From: Nocardia sp. BMG111209
Lineage (GTDB): Bacteria > Actinomycetota > Actinomycetes > Mycobacteriales > Mycobacteriaceae
Reading direction: 5' to 3'
Assembly (NCBI RefSeq): GCF_000381925.1
Contig: NZ_KB907307.1
Location: forward strand, 1,054,001 to 1,118,000
Length of the DNA stretch: 64,000 bases
Shown here: one piece after another, positions 46,463 to 53,882 of the stretch
How positions within the stretch are numbered: position 1 is the first letter of the stretch
Layout of the letters: every line of letters starts with the position of its first letter
The notes under the pieces: model-generated
The model's input: only the letters and a program-made list of their open reading frames with translations
Database searches by the model: none
What the model was told of the DNA's origin: nothing
Made by a program: the position numbers and the translations under genes

Positions 46463-47449
46463 TCAGCCGACCCGGCGATACCCCGCCCGGCGGCGCTCGC
46501 TGGCCGCGCTCGCCAGCGCTCGCCGATGCAACTGCTCGTCGACCGCCGCGATCACCTGTTCCGTCGTGATCTCCAGCAGCCCCGGATCGCACACATCGGC
46601 CTCGGGATCACCGGTCCGACCGGACCACAACACCACGTGCCGGCCCAGCAGATGCGGCGGCGGCCCGCCCCGGCTCGGCGACGTCGGCCCGAACAGCACC
46701 ACGGTCCGCGTCCCGAACGCGGTCGCCAGATGCGCCACCCCGGTATCGCCGCACACGACCAGCCCCGCCTCGGCGACCGTCGTGGCCAGCTCGATCAGAG
46801 TCTGCTTGCCCGCCAGCACCTGTCGCTGCGGCAGGCCGGCCCGCGCGGCGATCTCCAGCGCCGCCGGCCGTTCGAATTCGTCGCCGGTGAGCACGATCTC
46901 ACGTCCGGCCACCAGCAGATGCCGCACCACTGCGGCGAACCGATCGGCCGGCCACCGCCGGGCGGCCGCCCCCGCGCCCGCGTGCACCACCACGCAATCC
47001 CGGTGACTGGTCGTCGAGACCGGCGGCACGAGCCCGAGATTGCGGCGATCCGCGGTGATCCCGTCGGTCTCCAGCAGATGACACCAGCGATCCACCTCGT
47101 GCATCTCCGGCTGCCACGCCGGCCCGCCGACCGCCGGAACCGCTGCATGCCGATAGGTGAGGATGCGCGCCGGATCGGTCCGCGCCAGTTCGACGATGCC
47201 CTCGGCGCCACCGCTGTGCAGATTCACCGCCAGCTCGGGCGGTTCGCCGTCCCAGCGCAGACTCTCGGCGTCCGCGGTCGGCGTCAGTTCGTCCACCGAG
47301 GTGATCAGGTCGACGATCGGCTTGAGCCGGTGGGGCGCGGCCAGGACGATGTGGTCGTGCGGTCTGGCGCGCCGCAACGCCCGCAGTGCGGGCACCGCGG
47401 TGAGGAGATCACCGAGCCCGCGCGCACGCAGCACGAGTACAACCGCCAC
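46463..47449 (-). CDS. Glycosyltransferase family 9 (heptosyltransferase-like)
   Basis: 328 residues, a GT-B fold. N-terminal VAVVLVLRARGLGDLLTAVPALRALRRARP and the C-terminal nucleotide-sugar site CVVVHAGAGAAARRWPADRFAAVV, VLTGDEFERP, AGKQTLIELATTVAEAGLVVCGDTGVAHLATAFGTRTVVLFGPTSP are diagnostic of GT9. GTG 47449 is chosen because AGGAGAG sits 5 bases upstream; the ATG 47467 would place that Shine-Dalgarno inside the coding sequence. Likely transfers a sugar in envelope glycolipid or glycan assembly; acceptor unknown. Confidence 0.9.
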   Translation of the reverse strand: MAVVLVLRARGLGDLLTAVPALRALRRARPHDHIVLAAPHRLKPIVDLITSVDELTPTADAESLRWDGEPPELAVNLHSGGAEGIVELARTDPARILTYRHAAVPAVGGPAWQPEMHEVDRWCHLLETDGITADRRNLGLVPPVSTTSHRDCVVVHAGAGAAARRWPADRFAAVVRHLLVAGREIVLTGDEFERPAALEIAARAGLPQRQVLAGKQTLIELATTVAEAGLVVCGDTGVAHLATAFGTRTVVLFGPTSPSRGGPPPHLLGRHVVLWSGRTGDPEADVCDPGLLEITTEQVIAAVDEQLHRRALASAASERRRAGYRRVG

Positions 47450-47581
47450 CGCAGCTCTCCTAGCCATCCACAACAGTGACAACGTCCGTCCGACCCGACC
47501 TTTCGGTGGACCGCCCGGCCGCCGAAAAGTCACTTCGACAGGACTACCCGACGCGCTCGCCGCCGAAACGCGAACCCATCG

Positions 47582-47619
47582 GTGATATTCCATCTGTGAT
47601 ATCACGTTCGTGATATCAC
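47582..47619. promoter_or_regulatory. Three GTGATAT-type sites with exact 14-bp period
   Basis: GTGATATTCC (47582), GTGATATCAC (47596) and GTGATATCAC (47610) start exactly 14 bp apart. The last two are perfect 10-bp palindromes. They lie in the divergent region between the GT9 gene (start 47449) and the small secreted protein (start 47718). The arrangement looks like a cooperative operator; I do not recognise the factor. Confidence 0.65.
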
Positions 47620-47717
47620 CCCCGAATCGCGGGGAACGGCCCTAACGGCACAAGCCGCCCTGCCGGTCCGCTAGCCTGGTTTTCACGGGTCGGGATCGAA
47701 AGAAATTGGAGGCACAG

Positions 47718-48011
47718 ATGTTTCGTACCGCTGGGTTCGCCGCGGCGGTCGTCGCAGCCGGAGCCGTGGGCGTGCTCGTCGCGGGGCCGGCGCAGGCCGC
47801 GGACGGTTCCGTCAGCATCAACGGCAAGGTCTACGACAACCCGACCGGCTGCATCGACACCGGCAACTCGTTCCAGACCATCGTCGGCAACACGACCGAC
47901 AAGGTCGTGGAGGTCCATGCCGGCCGGCACTGCACCGGTCCGGTCGTGGGCACGGTCGATCCGGCGGGCATCACCATGGTGCCCAACGGCAGCCTGCTGA
48001 TCGTGGAATAA
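47718..48011 (+). CDS. Small secreted protein, two-cysteine mature domain
   Basis: 97 residues. Signal peptide MFRTAGFAAAVVAAGAVGVLVAGPAQA is probably cleaved after AQA, leaving about 70 residues with Cys in NPTGCIDTGN and GRHCTGPVVG that could form one disulfide. This is similar in style to small actinobacterial secreted beta proteins. TTGGAGG Shine-Dalgarno before ATG 47718. It is followed by a good intrinsic terminator, so it is monocistronic. Function unknown. Confidence 0.8.
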   Translation: MFRTAGFAAAVVAAGAVGVLVAGPAQAADGSVSINGKVYDNPTGCIDTGNSFQTIVGNTTDKVVEVHAGRHCTGPVVGTVDPAGITMVPNGSLLIVE

Positions 48012-48030
48012 CGGCCCGCGAGGACCGTCG

Positions 48031-48060
48031 AGCCGCCGCCGCTTCCCGGCGGCGGCTTTT
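48031..48060 (+). terminator. Intrinsic terminator after the small secreted protein gene
   Basis: AGCCGCCGCC (48031-48040) pairs with GGCGGCGGCT (48048-48057) over a 7-base loop and runs into TTTT. It is 20 bp downstream of the stop codon, a canonical rho-independent terminator for the plus strand. Confidence 0.85.
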
Positions 48061-48109
48061 CTACTACTCGGTGTAGTTGTCCCGTCCGGGTCCACTACGC
48101 TGTGCATCC

Positions 48110-48460
48110 ATGACAGTCGTCTACAACCTCGTGGTCGTGACCCACCTGCTCGGGCTCGCCGCCGTCATCGGTGGCTACGCGGCCGGACAGCCCAAGGTCT
48201 CCGAGGTGATGGTGTGGGGTGCGCGGGCGCAGATCGTCACCGGCCTGATCCTCGTCGGGCTCGCCGACTCCGTCCACTCCCTGGACAAACACCTCGACCT
48301 CGCGAAGATCATCACCAAACTCGTGATCGCCGTCGCCGTCGCGGCTTTCGCCGAGATCGGCCGCGCCGACGCCGAACGCGGCAAATCCCTGCCCTGGATG
48401 ACCCACGCCGCCGGCCTGCTCGCCATCGCCAACGTCTTCGTCGCCGTCCTCTGGCACTGA
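48110..48460 (+). CDS. Small integral membrane protein
   Basis: 116 residues with about four hydrophobic segments: VVYNLVVVTHLLGLAAVIGGYAAG, AQIVTGLILVGLADSV, IITKLVIAVAVAAFAEIG and WMTHAAGLLAIANVFVAVLWH. Conserved actinobacterial type of unknown function; the HLLG and K-rich second loop are typical. The gene has its own ATG at 48110, just after a terminator, so it needs its own promoter in the AT-richer 48058-48100 segment. Confidence 0.78.
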   Translation: MTVVYNLVVVTHLLGLAAVIGGYAAGQPKVSEVMVWGARAQIVTGLILVGLADSVHSLDKHLDLAKIITKLVIAVAVAAFAEIGRADAERGKSLPWMTHAAGLLAIANVFVAVLWH

Positions 48461-48614
48461 CCGGTCCCCATGCCCGAATCCGATGCGAGCGTGCGGCTTT
48501 CATAGCGCATTGACATCGGCGCCGATCTGCCGCACACTCGTCACAGGATCCGGGGCGCTGTCCATCCCGGCGCAACCGGACCGGCATATCGGCGAAAGCT
48601 GATGGGGGACAACG

Positions 48615-49550
48615 ATGTCCGGTGATGACGACAACCAGCCCGCGGCACGCGGCGAGGACCCATCGACCCCCGACGGCACCGGAATACCCACACCGCCAAC
48701 CACTTCCGGCCCACTGGCTGGCGACCCCGCCCTCGCCGGCCTGAATATCCGCCCCGGACAGCGCATCCGGGTCCTGGCCACCTGGCTGTGGTGGCGCCTG
48801 GACGACCGGCAGCGCCACGGGCTCGGCCACGCCGACCTCGTCCGCACCCTCCGCCTCGGCCTGTCCGCCGAAACCCTGGCCCGCGCCACCCTGCCGGGCA
48901 GACCCCTCTCCGGAGACCGCCCCGGCCGAGTCACCCTGCCCCGCGCCGGATTTCCGTCCGATCGAGCCACCCCGCCCGATCCGGCCATGTCGGCCGACAC
49001 CGTCCCCTCGGCCCATCACGACGACCCGGGTGACCCTGTACGGGCTGATCGCCACAGTCCCGCGAGCCGGAACGGCAACGGTCGACCCGCCGGCCACACC
49101 GGTATCGGAGACTCAGCCGGTCCCGAAAACCTGCTGGCCGAGCTGCTCGCCGCGACCGGCGTCGATGCGATCCCTACCCCGCTGCGCTCGGCCGTCGCCC
49201 TGGCCGCCCGGCTGCCCGCTGCGGCCGTCGACCGCCGGCTATGTCACCTCGTCGCCGATCTCCTCGGCGAATCACCCACTCGGGCAACCGGATCCGGGCT
49301 GCGACTGCGCGCGGCCCTGCGGCACCTCGACCGCACTCGCACCCAACTCGTCGCACGCACCGTCACCGGGGACCCGATCGCCGACGCGCTGCACGGCTGG
49401 ATGCTGGCCGCGCTCACCGCCGCTGCCTGCGCGGTCGCGGCCGATCCCGAACGGCATCGCAGCACCGGACTCGTCCCGCCCGGACCGGTCATCCACGACC
49501 ATCGCTCGGCGCCGCTACCGGCGCTCGCAAGCACACCCGCCACCCGCTGA
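48615..49550 (+). CDS. Hypothetical Pro/Arg-rich protein
   Basis: 311 residues, not recognised. The acidic, Pro/Thr-rich N-terminus (SGDDDNQPAARGEDPSTPDGTGIP) is likely disordered; a helical part LNIRPGQRIRVLATWLWWRLDDRQRHGLGHADLVRTLRLGLSAETLARATLPG follows, then a second Pro-rich linker and an Ala/Leu-rich helical C-terminal half (NLLAELLAATGVDAIPTPLRSAVALAARLPA; DPIADALHGWMLAALTAAACAVAADP). GGGGGA precedes ATG 48615. The stop codon lies inside the first unit of a 24-bp tandem repeat, so the C-terminus may vary between strains. Confidence 0.65.
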   Translation: MSGDDDNQPAARGEDPSTPDGTGIPTPPTTSGPLAGDPALAGLNIRPGQRIRVLATWLWWRLDDRQRHGLGHADLVRTLRLGLSAETLARATLPGRPLSGDRPGRVTLPRAGFPSDRATPPDPAMSADTVPSAHHDDPGDPVRADRHSPASRNGNGRPAGHTGIGDSAGPENLLAELLAATGVDAIPTPLRSAVALAARLPAAAVDRRLCHLVADLLGESPTRATGSGLRLRAALRHLDRTRTQLVARTVTGDPIADALHGWMLAALTAAACAVAADPERHRSTGLVPPGPVIHDHRSAPLPALASTPATR

Positions 49551-49735
49551 GCACACGCACCCGCCACCCGCTGAGCACACGCACGCGCCACCCGCTGAGC
49601 ACACCCACGCGCCCGCTCGGCACACCCGGCGCCGCTGAGCACATCCGGCGCCCGCTGAGCAGATCAGAGCCCGTTGGGCTGGTCAGAGCCTGCTGGGCTG
49701 GTCAGGGCCTGCTGAGCGGATCAGGGCCCGCTGCG
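49541..49735. repeat. 24-bp tandem repeat grading into degenerate units
   Basis: Three near-identical 24-bp units, CACCCGCTGAGCACACGCAC plus SCGC, start at 49541, 49565 and 49589. They are followed to about 49735 by degenerate 20-22-bp relatives of the form CCCGCTGAGCAGATCAGAG and CCTGCTGGGCTGGTCAG. The first unit contains the stop codon of the upstream gene and the array ends at the gtrA stop. No coding frame, spacer or CRISPR pattern is visible; it looks like a variable-number tandem repeat. Confidence 0.85.
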
Positions 49736-49739
49736 CGGC

Positions 49740-50249
49740 TCAGAGCACGTCGATGTCCTCGACGCGCAGCTGGTCCGGGAACACATAGCGCCGCAACGCC
49801 CAGAACCGGAACGCCATCGCCAGCAGTACGCCGAGGATCTGCCCGGTCACGAAATTCGACACCGCCTGCGTAGTGGCACTCACATGCGGCACCCGGATGT
49901 GGAACAGGTACAGCGCCACCGCCTGCGGGATCAGCGTCACCACGATCGCCAGCGCGCTCACCGCGAAGAACAACGCCGCCTCGTGATGCCGCCGCCGCCC
50001 CCCACGGCCGCTGAACGACCACTCCCGATTGAGGACGTACGAGACGACCGTCGCGACCAGCACGCCGAGCGCACGAGCGGTCAACGGCTTGTCCTGCAGC
50101 ACCGTGAGCTTCAGGCCGTAGACCGTGCCCGTATCGACGAACCAGGTGATCCCACCCACGATCGCGAACTTCATCAGCTCGGAATGCCGGATCAGGGCGG
50201 CGCGATAACCGGCCGGAAGCCGGTCGAGCACAGGTTGTACCAGTGACAC
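49740..50249 (-). CDS. GtrA-family membrane protein
   Basis: 169 residues, four TM helices: LMKFAIVGGITWFVDTGTVYGLK, LGVLVATVVSYVLNREWSFSG, LFFAVSALAIVVTLIPQAVALYLF and AVSNFVTGQILGVLLAMAFRFWALRRYVF. The conserved NREWSF and FRFWALRRYVF signatures define the GtrA/flippase-like family involved in moving lipid-linked sugars for cell-wall polysaccharide synthesis. GTG 50249 (preceded by a GGGGG stretch) gives a 35-residue cytosolic lead with LPAGYRAALIRHSE. Confidence 0.9.
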   Translation of the reverse strand: MSLVQPVLDRLPAGYRAALIRHSELMKFAIVGGITWFVDTGTVYGLKLTVLQDKPLTARALGVLVATVVSYVLNREWSFSGRGGRRRHHEAALFFAVSALAIVVTLIPQAVALYLFHIRVPHVSATTQAVSNFVTGQILGVLLAMAFRFWALRRYVFPDQLRVEDIDVL

Positions 50250-50347
50250 GCCCCCACCATAACCGTCACCGGCCGTCCCGGCACTCACTCGACGGCATTA
50301 CCTCCCAGGTCATTGTTCCGCGCACGGGCTGTTCCTACGATCACGGG

Positions 50348-51130
50348 ATGCACAGCCCGACCGCGGGAGATCTGCTGCGCCACTGGCGCACCACCCGCCG
50401 CCTCAGCCAACTGGAGCTCGCCGGCCGCGCCGACACGTCCGCCCGACACCTCAGCTTCATCGAAACCGGACGCGCAACCCCCAGCCGGCAGATGATCCTG
50501 CACCTGTCCGACAACCTGGACATCCCACTGCGCGAACGCAATCGACTGCTGCTGGCCGCCGGCTTCGCACCCGTCTACGCCGAACCCGACCTCGACACCA
50601 CCGCCATGGCACCCGTCCGCACCGCGATCCGCCAGATCCTCACCGGGCACGAGCCCTATCCCGCCCTCGCCGTCGACATGCACTGGACGATGGTCGACGC
50701 CAACGCCGGCGCCGCGTTGTTTCTCGACGGCATCCCCGCCGACCTGCTCGCTCCGCCGGTGAACGCGCTGCGCCTGAGCCTGCACCCACGCGGCCTGGCC
50801 CCCCGGATCGCCAATCTCGCCGAGTGGCGCGGGCATCTGCTCGACCGCCTGCAACGGCAGATCGACGTCACCGGCTCGGCCGACGCCGCGGCGCTGTACG
50901 CCGAACTGAGCGCCTATCCCGGCGGCGCCGACCACACCGGTCTGCCCGAGCCGGATCAGGCCGTGGTGCCGCTGCGGCTGCGGCACGAGGACCGGGAGCT
51001 GTCGTTCCTGAGCGTCACCTCGGTCTTCGGGACCCCGATGAACATCACCGTCGCCGAACTGGCCATCGAATCGTTCTTCCCCGCCGACACCGCGACCGCG
51101 GACTATCTGCACGGCCGCGCGGGACGGTGA
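50348..51130 (+). CDS. XRE-family regulator with MmyB-like ligand domain
   Basis: 260 residues. N-terminal HTH LLRHWRTTRRLSQLELAGRADTSARHLSFIETGRATPSRQMILHLSDNLDIPLRERNRLLLAAGFAP; C-terminal PAS-like MmyB domain (LTGHEPYPALAVDMHWTMVDANAGAALFL ... VTSVFGTPMNITVAELAIESFFPAD), known to bind fatty-acid-like ligands in some homologs. Coupled by a GTGA overlap to the fructosamine-kinase-like gene, which it probably regulates. Confidence 0.92.
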   Translation: MHSPTAGDLLRHWRTTRRLSQLELAGRADTSARHLSFIETGRATPSRQMILHLSDNLDIPLRERNRLLLAAGFAPVYAEPDLDTTAMAPVRTAIRQILTGHEPYPALAVDMHWTMVDANAGAALFLDGIPADLLAPPVNALRLSLHPRGLAPRIANLAEWRGHLLDRLQRQIDVTGSADAAALYAELSAYPGGADHTGLPEPDQAVVPLRLRHEDRELSFLSVTSVFGTPMNITVAELAIESFFPADTATADYLHGRAGR

Positions 51131-51999
51131 CCGTGGCCGGCCCCGCCCCGACCGCTCGCCTGGAATCGCTGCTGGGCACGACGATCTCGGCCGTCACCGA
51201 CCTCGGCCGGTCGCACGCCTGGACACTGCTGCGCGTCCGTACCGCCGACGGCCGCGACCTGTTCGTGAAAGCCGCAATCGGACACCATGATTCGGATGGC
51301 GTGCTGGACGCCGAGGCAGCCGGGCTGCGCTGGCTGGGCCGGGCCACACCCGACGGCCTCGTCCCGGCGGTCTCGGCCGCCGACTCCGGCCTCCTGGTGC
51401 TGCCGTGGCTGACCGAAACCGCACCCACCGCCGCGGCCGCGGAGCGGTTCGGCCGCGAACTCGCGGCATTGCACACCACCTCGCCGGAATATTTCGGCGC
51501 CGGATGGCCCGGCTGGATCGCGACTGTGCCGCAGGACAATCGGATCGAGACCGGAGCATGGGGCGACTGGTACGCGCGGCGGCGGCTCGCACCGCTGCTG
51601 CCGATCGCGGCACCGCGACTGGGGCCCGGGGGAGTGCGGACGGTCGAGCGCGTCCTGGCCGAGATCGATCGGCTGGCCGGTCCCGCCGAACCGCCGAGCC
51701 ACATCCACGGCGATCTGTGGTCGGGCAACGTGCTGTGGACGGAATGCGGTGCGCGGCTGATCGATCCGGCCGCACACGGCGGCCATCGCGAGACCGACCT
51801 GGCCATGCTCGCCCTGTTCGGCGCACCCCACCTGGATCGGATCCTCGCCGCCTACCGCGAGGTCGCGCCGCCGGCCGCCGGCTGGCAGGAACGGGTTCCG
51901 CTGCACCAGCTGTATCCACTGCTGGTCCACGTGGTGCTGTACGGCGGCTCCTATGTCGGCCGGACGGTCGCCGCCGCGGCTGCGGCGCTGGGGGAGTAA
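51127..51999 (+). CDS. Fructosamine-3-kinase-family protein
   Basis: 290 residues, an APH-like kinase fold. HIHGDLWSGNVLW carries the catalytic Asp and ARLIDPAAHGGHRETDLAMLALFG the Mg-binding DFG equivalent; TPAAPTAAAAERFGRELAALHTT and WYARRRLAPLL are typical of the family. It phosphorylates ketoamines so that glycated proteins or small amines can shed the sugar. GTG 51127 overlaps the regulator's stop (GTGA); GTG 51133 is the alternative. Confidence 0.9.
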   Translation: MTVAGPAPTARLESLLGTTISAVTDLGRSHAWTLLRVRTADGRDLFVKAAIGHHDSDGVLDAEAAGLRWLGRATPDGLVPAVSAADSGLLVLPWLTETAPTAAAAERFGRELAALHTTSPEYFGAGWPGWIATVPQDNRIETGAWGDWYARRRLAPLLPIAAPRLGPGGVRTVERVLAEIDRLAGPAEPPSHIHGDLWSGNVLWTECGARLIDPAAHGGHRETDLAMLALFGAPHLDRILAAYREVAPPAAGWQERVPLHQLYPLLVHVVLYGGSYVGRTVAAAAAALGE

Positions 52000-52103
52000 C
52001 CACCGCAGAGTGTTGCGGGAGCGCGTATTTCGCGAACTCTGCCGCACCGCTCGTCCGGTGGCGCGGGACCCGCCGGTCCGGACCTAAATTTGATGTGTCT
52101 ATC

Positions 52104-52202
52104 TAGATATGCGCATCTACGCATTAATAAGCCGTCGTGTCCGACCCGGCGCACCGGCCGAAAAACACACAGGAGAGGAGGGGAGTGTCGACCGGTGACG
52201 GG
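52104..52202 (+). repeat. Leader element copy 1 (upstream of VOC gene)
   Basis: About 99 bp, low-GC at its left (GATATGCGCATCTACGCAT) then GTGTCCGA, CCGGCCGAAA and a purine-rich CAGGAGAGGAGGGGAG followed by GACCGGTGACGGG. The same blocks in the same order recur at 52640-52748 before the cyclophilin gene. It contains a 29-codon upstream ORF beginning MRIYALISRR (ATG 52109, stop 52198). Could be a leader peptide, structured 5' UTR or small mobile repeat. Confidence 0.7.
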
Positions 52203-52226
52203 TGTGTCGCCGACTACGTTCGGTAC

Positions 52227-52613
52227 ATGGACTTGCGGCGGATCCACCACGTGGCGATCATCGCCTCGGACTACCGGCGGTCGAAGGAGTTCTACACGGA
52301 GGTGCTCGGGCTGCGGGTGCTCGCGGAGCACTATCGGGCCGAACGCGACTCGTACAAGCTGGATCTCGCGCTTCCCGACGGCTCGCAGCTGGAGCTGTTC
52401 TCGTTCCCCGATCCGCCGGCGCGGCCGACGCGGCCGGAGGCGTGCGGGCTGCGGCACCTGGCCTTCGTGGTGGCGGACGTGGCCGCGGCGCTGGCCGAGC
52501 TGCAGGCCAGGGGAGTGTTGACCGAAGAGGTCAGGCTGGACGAGTACACGGGGAAGCGCTTCGGTTTCTTCGCCGATCCGGACGGCCTGCCGCTGGAGCT
52601 GTACGAGGAGTGA
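52227..52613 (+). CDS. VOC-family (glyoxalase I-like, YaeR/SMU1112c-type) protein
   Basis: 128 residues, one vicinal-oxygen-chelate unit of two beta-alpha-beta repeats: RRIHHVAIIASDYRRSKEFYTEVLGLRVLAEH, DGSQLELFSFP, GLRHLAFVVADVAAALAELQARG and GKRFGFFADPDGLPLELYEE. Metal-binding His and Glu positions are in place. Probably a lactoylglutathione-lyase-like or thiol-conjugate enzyme of unknown substrate. ATG 52227 begins the first strand. It is bracketed by two related leader elements. Confidence 0.88.
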   Translation: MDLRRIHHVAIIASDYRRSKEFYTEVLGLRVLAEHYRAERDSYKLDLALPDGSQLELFSFPDPPARPTRPEACGLRHLAFVVADVAAALAELQARGVLTEEVRLDEYTGKRFGFFADPDGLPLELYEE

Positions 52614-52639
52614 TCACGGATTGTTACAATTTGGAAATG

Positions 52640-52748
52640 TGGATATGCGCATTGATGCATGTAACGCGCAGAAGTGCGTGTCGGAAGAGTTCCCAGCGCT
52701 CCGGTTCGAAAGAAGCAGAGAGGGGAAGGGGAGGGACCGGTCACGGGG
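52640..52748 (+). repeat. Leader element copy 2 (upstream of cyclophilin gene)
   Basis: About 109 bp related to the element at 52104-52202: GGATATGCGCATTGATGCAT, GTGTCGGA, GCTCCGGTTCGAAAG, CAGAGAGGGGAAGGGGAGGGACCGGTCACGGGG. It starts an upstream ORF MRIDACNAQK at 52645, parallel to MRIYALIS in copy 1. Gaps of up to 6 bases separate the blocks, so it is an old duplication or a conserved leader class. Confidence 0.7.
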
Positions 52749-52816
52749 TAGTTTCGTATTACCGCAGGCCATGAACTGTTGTCCGGGACCGGTTCCCGGT
52801 CCCATACGATGGCCGA

Positions 52817-53308
52817 ATGACCAAAGTGCTGCTGAAGACTTCCGCCGGGGACATCACCCTGGAGCTCGATGAGGCGAAGGCGCCCAAGACCGTCGCCAAC
52901 TTCGTCGATTACGTCCGGTCCGGCCACTACGCCGGGACCGTCTTCCATCGGGTGATCCCGAACTTCATGATCCAGGGTGGCGGCCTGACCGCCGACATGA
53001 AGCAGAAGCCGGCGCCGAATCGGGTGGAGAACGAGGCGAGCAACGGGCTGCGCAACGACAAGTACACCGTGGCGATGGCCCGCACGTCGGATCCGCATTC
53101 GGCCAGCGCGCAGTTCTTCATCAACACCTCGTCGAACGATTTCCTGAACTACCCGGGCCAGGACGGCTTCGGGTATGCGGTGTTCGGGCAGGTCGTCGAC
53201 GGTGTCGAGGTGGTGGACTCGATCGAGGGTGTGCGGACCGGTTCGAAGGCAGGCCACCAGGACGTGCCGACCGAGGCGATCACGATCGTCGAGGCGCAGC
53301 TGATCTGA
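52817..53308 (+). CDS. Cyclophilin-type peptidyl-prolyl cis-trans isomerase
   Basis: 163 residues, close to E. coli PpiB in size. GTVFHRVIPNFMIQGGG supplies the catalytic Arg, MARTSDPHSASAQFFINTS the substrate-binding strand, and FGYAVFGQVVDGVEVVDSI the C-terminal core. No signal peptide, so cytosolic. It assists proline isomerisation in folding. ATG 52817. A GC-rich hairpin follows its stop. Confidence 0.95.
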   Translation: MTKVLLKTSAGDITLELDEAKAPKTVANFVDYVRSGHYAGTVFHRVIPNFMIQGGGLTADMKQKPAPNRVENEASNGLRNDKYTVAMARTSDPHSASAQFFINTSSNDFLNYPGQDGFGYAVFGQVVDGVEVVDSIEGVRTGSKAGHQDVPTEAITIVEAQLI

Positions 53309-53330
53309 GTCGGTTCCGATGTCGTGTTCG

Positions 53331-53354
53331 GCGCTCGGCCTGCGGGCCGGGCGC
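53331..53354. terminator. Hairpin between convergent cyclophilin and phosphoribosyltransferase genes
   Basis: GCGCTCGGCC (53331-53340) pairs with GGCCGGGCGC (53345-53354), one G-T pair, 4-base loop; a GTTTTC run follows 7 bp later. Likely terminates the cyclophilin gene. Confidence 0.55.
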
Positions 53355-53365
53355 CGGCGGCGTTT

Positions 53366-53860
53366 TCAGGCGTCGAGGACGCGGGGGCGGTGACGCGCCA
53401 CGGGCGGCAATACCGACCAGGGGAAGTTGATCCAGCGGTCGGTGTGGCGCCAGACGTATTCGCAGGCGACCTCGGAGCGCGGCTTCTGGTAGACGACCGC
53501 ACAGCGCACCTCGGCGACCTTGTCGCTGCAGAAGTCGCGCACGAGTTTCAGGGTCGCGCCGGTGTCCGCGACGTCGTCGGCGACCAGGACGCGGGCGCCG
53601 GCGAGGTCGACCGCGCTGGGGACCGGGGGCAGCATCACGGGCAGGTCGAGGCGCTGGTCGACGCCGGTGTAGAACTCGACGTTCATGACGTGCAGATTCT
53701 TCACGTCGAGGGCGTAGCCCAGGGCGCCCGCGACGAACAGTCCGCCGCGGGCGATGGAGAGGATGAGGTCCGGTTCGAAGCCGTCCGCGGCGACCTGCTC
53801 GGCGAGTTCCCGGCTGGCCGTGCCGAACAGGTCCCAGGTCAGTTCTTCGCGGTCGGCCAT
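53366..53860 (-). CDS. Phosphoribosyltransferase (Gpt-like)
   Basis: 164 residues. The PRPP-binding loop is VLVADDVADTGATLKLV (two acidic residues plus DTGAT), with ILSIARGGLFVAGALGYALDVKN near residue 33 and a hood region. This is the xanthine/hypoxanthine-type PRT pattern used in purine salvage; several actinobacterial homologs have unproven base specificity. ATG 53860 starts MADREELTWDLFG. Separated by 22 bp from the upstream YdjM-like gene on the same strand, so likely one unit. Confidence 0.9.
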   Translation of the reverse strand: MADREELTWDLFGTASRELAEQVAADGFEPDLILSIARGGLFVAGALGYALDVKNLHVMNVEFYTGVDQRLDLPVMLPPVPSAVDLAGARVLVADDVADTGATLKLVRDFCSDKVAEVRCAVVYQKPRSEVACEYVWRHTDRWINFPWSVLPPVARHRPRVLDA

Positions 53861-53882
53861 GCGGACTCCCTCGTGGTCTCGC

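Noticed and set aside
49541..49735. Tandem repeats as a possible CRISPR array
   Set aside because: Units abut without unique spacers and are degenerate; no cas genes nearby.
52090..52521. A 143-residue frame overlapping the VOC gene
   Set aside because: Arg/Trp-rich and out of frame with the clear VOC sequence.
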